The translations under genes were made by a program, and so were the position numbers. From Schistocephalus solidus (lineage: Eukaryota > Platyhelminthes > Cestoda > Diphyllobothriidea > Diphyllobothriidae), in the NCBI GenBank assembly GCA_017591395.1, contig WEDG01001309.1:33768-97767 (forward strand): a stretch of DNA of 64,000 nt. The letters are read 5' to 3'. Shown piece by piece: positions 58,201 through 64,000 of this stretch. Every line of letters begins with the position of its first letter. Position 1 is the first letter of the stretch. The notes under the pieces were generated by a model, which ran no database searches, was not told the origin of the DNA, and saw nothing but the letters and a program-made list of their open reading frames with translations.

Positions 58201-58996
58201 ATGGATAAGCCGTTGGGGTGCACCCCTGGCATTCCATTCCGATTGCGGTTCTAATTTCGACTCGCGGCTATTTCGAGAAGTTTGTCAACTACTAGATGTC
58301 CAAAAAACTCGCACAACCTCCTACCACCCAGAAGGAAATGGGTTCGTCGAGAGAACAAATCGTACACACAAAAAACGCTACTAGCTTTCAAACAAGAAGA
58401 TCATGAAATACGATTGGGATATCCACCTTCCATTCTGCTTACTAGCTTACAGCGGTTCAATACACTCCACTACCGGCTTAACGCCACATTTCTTGAACAC
58501 AGGTAGCGACTTACGCCTTCCAAGTGATTTAACTCATCCTCTACAAACCGCAGACTCAATGTTTACCCCAGAATACGGCACACGCCTACGTCAAGTTATT
58601 CGACAAGCACATAACGCCCCCTGGTCCTCGATGCAAACTGCTGCGACACATCAAAAGACGAACCACGACCGTACATGTTCGGGACAAACCTTCCAAACTT
58701 CAACACTGTACTACCCCGTGGCACAGCCTCTAAGTTCCACCACCCCTGGCGAGGCACCTTCGTTATTTTAGACACTTTTTTCCTACCAACTTCCGGCTTA
58801 GGGATGCGGTACAACTCCATTTACAGCTCACTTTTCTAAACTCAAACCATACCGCGGTCGACTTCCCCATGTTCACCTGACACCCGTCCTATATAACCCA
58901 GCGATCAAGTCCTCCCTGTAGCTGTTGAAATAGTTATACCAGCACCTTCTGCCGATGTAAGCACTGAGGACAGTGCCCAAACTTACGAGGGGGTAA

Positions 58997-59285
58997 TGAA
59001 CCGTAAAGGATGGTCGGAAACCGGCGGGGTGTTTAAACCTTCAATTTCACTTTCGTTTTTTCTTTTCGATCCCGATCTCAGCGGCCGTGGTGGTATTCGA
59101 GTCCCCGCAGTTCAACGACCTACATCCTTCGAAGGATCAATCGTCCCACAATATACCCTTCTCTCTGTAAAACTTTTCGACCCTGTGAAGTCAAACCCTT
59201 GTATTATCTATCGCTATTGCATCTTTTCTCAGATTCCGTTTATCATTATTAGTCTTCTGAAAGGAGAAGAAATTCATCCTCAATA
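58997..59285 (+). repeat. Gypsy 3' LTR (end approximate)
   Basis: Begins TGAACCGTAAAGG right after the end of pol. The region ends near TTCATCCTCA at about 59283. The length, about 290 bp, is an estimate because the 5' partner is only 31 bp long. Confidence 0.6.
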
Positions 59286-61022
59286 AGCTGCAGTTTTTCT
59301 CCCAAAAACACTTGAAAAAACGATCAGGATTTTTTTTTTCACTGTCAGCTCGACCCCCACTGTATATCTTTTTTTAACTTTCCTCTAAGCTGGCAATAAA
59401 TAAATAAAAAAGGAAGATTTGGTGGTGGAGACGAAAACTGGAGAGATAAAACAAAAAGTGGCACACAAAATAGCTTTGGTCTACAATTGGTCAAAATGTT
59501 ATTGTTAAAAGAACTGAGATTATTTTACCGTGGCATATTTGGATGAAAACCATGGAAGAAGAGGTTGTATTGTGGCGTAAGAAAGATGGGGGTGGAGAAA
59601 AATGAGATTTTGAGGGATGTTAGCATAAATTGCGGAAAACGTTCATTTAAAAACTAAAAAATGATTTCGAAAACTGTTAACGTAAATAAGACTTAATTAC
59701 TTGGGGATTTCGGACAATTTTTGGGTTGGGAAAGGTGCTAACGTGAGCGTTCGCATCTGCTGTAGATGCTGAGGTCTTAGAAAGTTTCCAATCAGTAATG
59801 CCATTACTGATTTTGACACCCGGCTAAGCAAATGGCTCAGATTTGCTGGGGTGTTTTCTTAGTTTTATTATATTCGACAGATTTAATGGGTTTAGTTTGC
59901 TTTGGAGGTAAAAAACTGGCGTTGACACGATTTCACTCGAAACAGAAACAAAGTGAACGGGTGAAGATTCAAGTAGAATTGCAATTCCTGTTGATCCAGA
60001 GAGCCATGGGCTTGCATTAGCTAAAGGGCCAACGTCTGAGATAAATTTTCGTATTGTAGATATAGACCTAGGCTTCTCGTTTGCTAATGAGCGTCAAACC
60101 CGACGTTCAATTGGGTTTTTATCTCTACAGATAAACAGCTTGTTTTCCTTCAAATATTGATCTGAGTGCTCATTCTTAGAGAAAATGATGTCCACTTCAA
60201 TCGCCGAAAAACGTTTGACCAGTATTGGCGGGTTTTTTGCTAGGAGAGGACAACCTTTTAGCTTCCGCAACTCTAAAGTTAAAGTCGCATGAGTAAAAGA
60301 AATGAAATGCAACATTCAGGGTGATTTTACTCTATGGAACGCTTCTTAAATGAAAGTTGAAACTTTTCTTATGTCGGTCTTATGTCTCAGTACTTACCAT
60401 GTTTATAAATGGCTCCAGTTTCTCGCATTGTAACGAAGTGAGTGAAAACAACTGTCTATCAAACATGGTACATAGGATCGTGAACAGAGAATCATATTGA
60501 GACATAAAAATATTTAAGTTATACAGGTCATCAAGGTCAAGTTTCTTCATGTTTATGGTGGGTTTCACTTGTGGAAAGTTTACGTTAGAAGGAGATTTGT
60601 ATCTAAGCTGGGACTGAGGATTCATATTGAGTTTGAAATATCAGTTTTTTTAAAAGCGATGATATGAAAGGAACATTGTCACTAGTGACCTTTGGCGTAA
60701 TAAGAGATGTAATATGTGAAAGATATGTAATAATATATGTTATAAGCAAAGCATTGCAAGCACAAATCGTCAGGGTAACGAGTTTAGACTAAAAAAAGAA
60801 TAAGTGAAGAGGCTATGCAGGATGAAAATTATCTTCACGGGTATATCAACTACTTCAAACTATTTTTCGCTGGAAAATTTTGTACGCTTTCAAAATTTCA
60901 AAACTTGCTCTAGAATTACTCTTTTGATTCCATCCTTTTTAAATAAATTAACAAGAACCTTTATGAGGCTATGTCGGTTGAAACAGTTAAAATCGTATAA
61001 CTTCACCTATTGTTAAATGTGA
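59286..61022. other. AT-rich stretch with two possible exons of an unknown gene
   Basis: On the minus strand, 60625-60399 could be an exon (MKKLDLDDLYNLNIFMSQYD, SLFTILCTMFDRQLFSLTSL) with donor AACATG|GTAAGT. 60281-60100 could follow after a pyrimidine tract and TTTAGAG acceptor (LRKLKGCPLLAKNPPILVKR, FSAIEVDIIFSKNEHSDQYL). The phases agree. I recognise no family, and no further exons were found. It could be a small gene upstream of HMGCR, the HMGCR 5' end, or chance. Confidence 0.3.
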
Positions 61023-63204
61023 CAGTTCGACCGTCAATTTCGACGAGGTCCACCAGGTGATGCAGTGATGGTGACTTGCGTGTGAATTAGTTTTAAGTGA
61101 TAGTAGTCTTGCGCTGCAGCTACCGCACTTTCCCTTCCTCCCCTAACTGAGCCCGGTGTCAAGACAGAGTCAAGATGACTGGAGATGGAAGAGAATCGCA
61201 GGTGGCTGGCGCGGCCGGAGCCCACCCTGGCCGTACCAACCACACCTGGCTCGGATCCCACGAAGTGGGAGTGCCATAAAGGCCACATTAAGAAGGAGCC
61301 ATTGAAGCCTGACTCTCAGTCCACAGTCAGCCACTCCACACAAAACACACATTGGGCTGACCCCGCGGTTCGAGTTATCCCGTTAGTTGGCAACCTTCCA
61401 AGCCACGGCTTTTAGCGCACCGTGATAGTTTTAAGCGCCTCAGCTTGTTTATAGTAAGGAAAAGGCGCTGATCTGTCGATCTCACTTTCTCCTTCACCCC
61501 CATAGTCAGACCACCGTCCGAGTCAGTCAGTTATCTGATGTGGGAGTGGGCGCATTGGCTGACGGGTCGGCATACCCGTCTTCGCGCGCCACAGCACGAC
61601 CTGGACCCCATAACGCACACACCAGGATTCATTTACTCAGGGGATATGGAGGAGCCGTCACCATTTGACTACCAGTCTACTGGTCAGCCACTCGACACAC
61701 ACAACACACACACTGGGCCGACGGCATGGTCTGGTGTAAGTGTCAGGTTGACAGCCTCCAAGCCACGGTTTCTAGAAAACCGTGATTTTATCAGGTACAT
61801 TATGATGATTGTGAGTGTGTTGTCTATGTATTAGTGTAGATGGTGTGCGTTGATGTGGCTTAGCCTCCGGTGGTTTACCGCAGGTTGTCGTGGAGGCGCA
61901 TGTGTCCTAACAGGCCCGTGCGGTGTGTTAATGTGTGGGAGCAATGAGGGCAGTTGAGGCGGGTGCGGCGACTGTATGTCGGATCCCCTGGCACTGGTTC
62001 ACCAGCCTCCGTGCTATGGATTCGCATGTAACTGACCAGGCTGATGCGTGAGTTGAAGTTGCGGGCGCAGTGTGGGCGGGAGAAATTGGAAGAGGCTAGC
62101 GGTCAGAATGGCTGGAGCGGAGGGTGTGCATGATGTATCCGTGTTGTCAGCATTGCGGTGAATTCCGTTGTCATGGATGCGCATGTGACGGAATAGGCCC
62201 ATGCGATGATTGAATTCGCGAGGACAGTGAGGGCAGTGGAGGCGAAGATCTCTGCTGCGTGTTGGTGCTACAGGCCCTGGTTCACCAGTCTCTGTACGAT
62301 GGATTTGCAAGTGGCAGACCAGGCCCATGTGTGAGATGAATATACGGACGCATTGAGGGCAGTTTAGGAGAGAGTTCCCATGGCTGATTGTGGTGGTGGT
62401 GGTCGAGAAGGGGGTGGTGGATACGGTGGTGGGGTTAACAGGCGATGAGTAGAGGGATGTGGTCTCTGTGATGGTGGGAGTAATGGAATTGATGCCAGGA
62501 ATGAGGGTGGGGGAGCCTGAAGGAGGGTTGGCAGAATTTGACGTAGAAATTGGAATTGTCGGATTGTTGGTGCATTGCGTCTGAAGATGTCCAACCAGGC
62601 CGATTCGCGCGCGGAAGATGCGTTGACAGCGCGGGCATGTTGGCAGGGCCAGGGCATTGACGATGTTGGTCCGGAGCACTGGTGACTTTCGTGCCGCTAT
62701 TTTGGCCTTGACAGTGGCCATCCGGTTGGCCTCATTGATTGCTGAACCAGTCTTTATGGATCTTCTCCATGCCAGACTATCCTGGGCGAGGTCCTCCCAG
62801 GTCACCGGGTTGATTTGCAGTTACTTCATTGATTTCTTCAAAGTGTCCTTGTAGCGTCGTTTTTGACCTCCCTGTCGGCGAGCACCCGTAGCAACATCTC
62901 GTTAGAAAAGTCGTTTGGGTAGTCGCTCGTCGCCCATTCTTACCAGGTGGCCACTCCATCGCATTTGCACTTGCCGCAGCATGGCGTGGATGCTGAGGAT
63001 TCCGGTCCGCTCCAGGACTTCCGTGTCCGGGATACATCTTTGTCTTCCTCCATCTTGTCGTCTTGTCTTGCTATCTCAGGTTCAGTATTCTGCGGAGGCA
63101 GCTGGGATGGAAGTGATTCAGATTCCTTGCTTGGTTCGAGTAGACGGTCCAGGTCTCCGCTCCGTAAAGAACTGTCGTCAAGACGACGGCCTTGTACATC
63201 TTCA
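61023..63204 (-). mobile_element. Zinc-finger LINE, second long copy (3' half)
   Basis: Minus-strand order: the thumb end and LVRMDDERLPK-like block (63204-62850, frame-broken), the tail starting [20 protein letters not shown] (62805), fingers, then the 3' UTR (61800-61023), which is collinear with 43260-42665. The RT catalytic part is absent (5' truncated at about 63204). It is clearly homologous to the 42.7-45.5 kb copy in both coding tail and 3' UTR. Confidence 0.9.
62014..62805 (-). CDS. Intact C2H2 zinc-finger open frame from the LINE
   Basis: 263 codons without a stop. Three C2H2 fingers: [20 protein letters not shown] (about 62655-62590), CPQCVRIFISHMGLVCHLQI (about 62360-62300) and CPHCPREFNHRMGLFRHMRI (about 62235-62175). 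Ser/Thr/Pro-rich linkers and the repeated HRTETGEPGPVAPTRSRD spacer separate them. A fourth finger relic lies beyond the frame at about 61965-61890 (CPHCSHTLTHRTGLLGHMRL) in another frame. The beginning is the retrotransposon tail rather than a true start, so this is most likely LINE-derived, although the open frame is unusually well preserved. Confidence 0.85.
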   Translation of the reverse strand: MTWEDLAQDSLAWRRSIKTGSAINEANRMATVKAKIAARKSPVLRTNIVNALALPTCPRCQRIFRARIGLVGHLQTQCTNNPTIPISTSNSANPPSGSPTLIPGINSITPTITETTSLYSSPVNPTTVSTTPFSTTTTTISHGNSLLNCPQCVRIFISHMGLVCHLQIHRTETGEPGPVAPTRSRDLRLHCPHCPREFNHRMGLFRHMRIHDNGIHRNADNTDTSCTPSAPAILTASLFQFLPPTLRPQLQLTHQPGQLHANP

Positions 63205-64000
63205 GTTATTGTTAAATACAATAACAGCCGATGTGAGCAATTGATAAAGATTAAGAAATCCAAATACTTATCAAAAACTAAGCTAAACGTTTCGACAGGA
63301 AACGAAAAAATCTATTTAAAATTCGAGAATTCACTTATCTTTGAAGTTTAACCAACCGTTTTCGTCCCTGACAAAGTTTTTGTATAGCTCAGTCCTAATT
63401 TTTTATGGATAGTGATTCATTTATTTCGTAATTATCAAAGATGATGGCTGCAGCTTTTGTGAACCGAAGAGAATTACATTGCATTTGGTCGGTGAGAATG
63501 GCGGTTTCCATTGGTTACCCTACATTATGTTTCTTGAGATCCGCTGCGATGGTTATGTGCAGTTTACTGAATCGTCTGCTCATTATATGCATATGCAAGC
63601 TTTTAGATCATCTCATGTATATAAGTGTTTTGGCTGTGGTCGATATGGTCGATAGATCGTGAATATATGAAGCGTTACCTTCGAATTTGAATTCAAATTC
63701 TTTGACCTCCGTGGAACTTTCATCTTCAATTTTAACCAGTCGCCTTCGGACTCTCTTTACTACCTGAGCATTTTGACCCCTCGGCGCACCTCATCTCATC
63801 GAGATATCTTTATTTTCCTCTGGCACGCAAAAGTTAGATAATGCCAGTTTTTCATAAAAAGCCATAGAAATCGGTGTCTTCTGAATTCTGATTAAAATTT
63901 TTGACCTCCGTGGATCTTCCACTTTTCGGTATATTGATTGACTGGAAACCGTTGCGAAATTGAGATGCGAATATTCCAGTTTGTGCACACGATACCATCA
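63205..64000. other. AT-rich flank with a diverged direct repeat
   Basis: TTTGACCTCCGTGGAACTTTCATCTTC at about 63700 recurs as TTTGACCTCCGTGGATCTTCCACTTTTC at 63900, about 199 bp apart, each preceded by AATTC-A/T-rich sequence. No gene recognised; a 65-codon minus-strand frame (63988-63791) has no known motif. Confidence 0.5.

Larger units (their letters stand above)
55206..59285 (+). mobile_element. Defective Gypsy LTR retrotransposon (CsRn1-like)
   Basis: Order on the plus strand: LTR relic, gag 3' part, protease, RT, RNase H, integrase, 3' LTR. Gag ends with an atypical zinc knuckle (CNYCAAFGSRDHRCG, about 55606-55650). Protease ALIDTGANVSVVN at about 55763. RT halves 56143-56538 (SPWASPIALVLKKYGKLGFC, VDYRRLNAV) and 56685-57020 (LIYLDDIIIFGR), separated by a frameshifted stretch. 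RNase H 57156-57580 (FILDTDASGFAMVAVLSQ, RTDHRALKWLQSF). Integrase 57990-58380 with the D-D-E residues in MIDFFTKW, FHSDCGSNFDS and HPEGNGFVERTN. Several frameshifts and a stop at 57018 make it inactive. Clade assignment by resemblance to fluke CsRn1 elements is an inference. Confidence 0.92.

Noticed and set aside
20013..64000. CRISPR array, operon or other prokaryotic system
   Set aside because: Introns, SINEs, PLEs and other animal transposons show eukaryotic DNA; no array of short regularly spaced repeats is present.

Overview
The window looks like nuclear DNA of a parasitic flatworm, most likely a diphyllobothriidean tapeworm (Spirometra/Dibothriocephalus/Schistocephalus type). This is inferred from two intron-containing animal genes with GT-AG splice sites, very large repeat-filled introns, and a repeat load typical of these worms: non-LTR elements with a C-terminal C2H2 zinc-finger tail, many Penelope-like elements (PLEs), tRNA-derived SINEs, a Gypsy element and a hAT transposon. 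No database search was possible, so the species is not fixed.

Two cellular genes can be read. (1) A three-exon short-chain 3-hydroxyacyl-CoA dehydrogenase (HADH) on the + strand, 8713-11308, apparently intact. (2) HMG-CoA reductase (HMGCR) on the - strand, about 54.2 kb down to 19.65 kb. Its catalytic domain is spread over six readable exons (51.2, 40.5, 34.3, 31.0, 26.9 and 19.8 kb). Upstream come a linker exon and three hydrophobic exons that probably form the membrane anchor. One expected micro-exon (about 34 nt) was not found. HADH acts in mitochondrial beta-oxidation. HMGCR makes mevalonate for isoprenoids. They are neighbours facing each other, not an operon.

Layout: 1-8.2 kb, decayed retroelements (a - strand LINE, a PLE piece, a CR1-like LINE). 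8.7-11.3 kb, HADH. 11.3-19.6 kb, intergenic, with SINE pieces and a PLE at 15.4-16.5 kb. 19.65-54.2 kb, HMGCR, whose introns hold a duplicated AT-rich repeat (22.2-24.6 and 27.4-29.7 kb), SINEs, a hAT element nested in an older repeat (37.5-38.4 kb), a second unclassified duplicated repeat (38.9-40.2 and 41.3-42.5 kb), a zinc-finger LINE (42.7-45.5 kb) and an inverted-plus-tandem PLE cluster (45.5-50.4 kb). 55.2-59.3 kb, a defective Gypsy element. 61.0-63.2 kb, another copy of the zinc-finger LINE. The rest is low-information AT-rich sequence.

Every reverse transcriptase examined is broken by frameshifts, stops or changes in the catalytic aspartate motif. The most notable structures are the near-identical 2.48-kb head-to-tail PLE repeat with hammerhead-like motifs, the hAT element with a perfect 8-bp target duplication, the modular SINEs with inverted heads, and the two unclassified repeat families that flank HMGCR exons.
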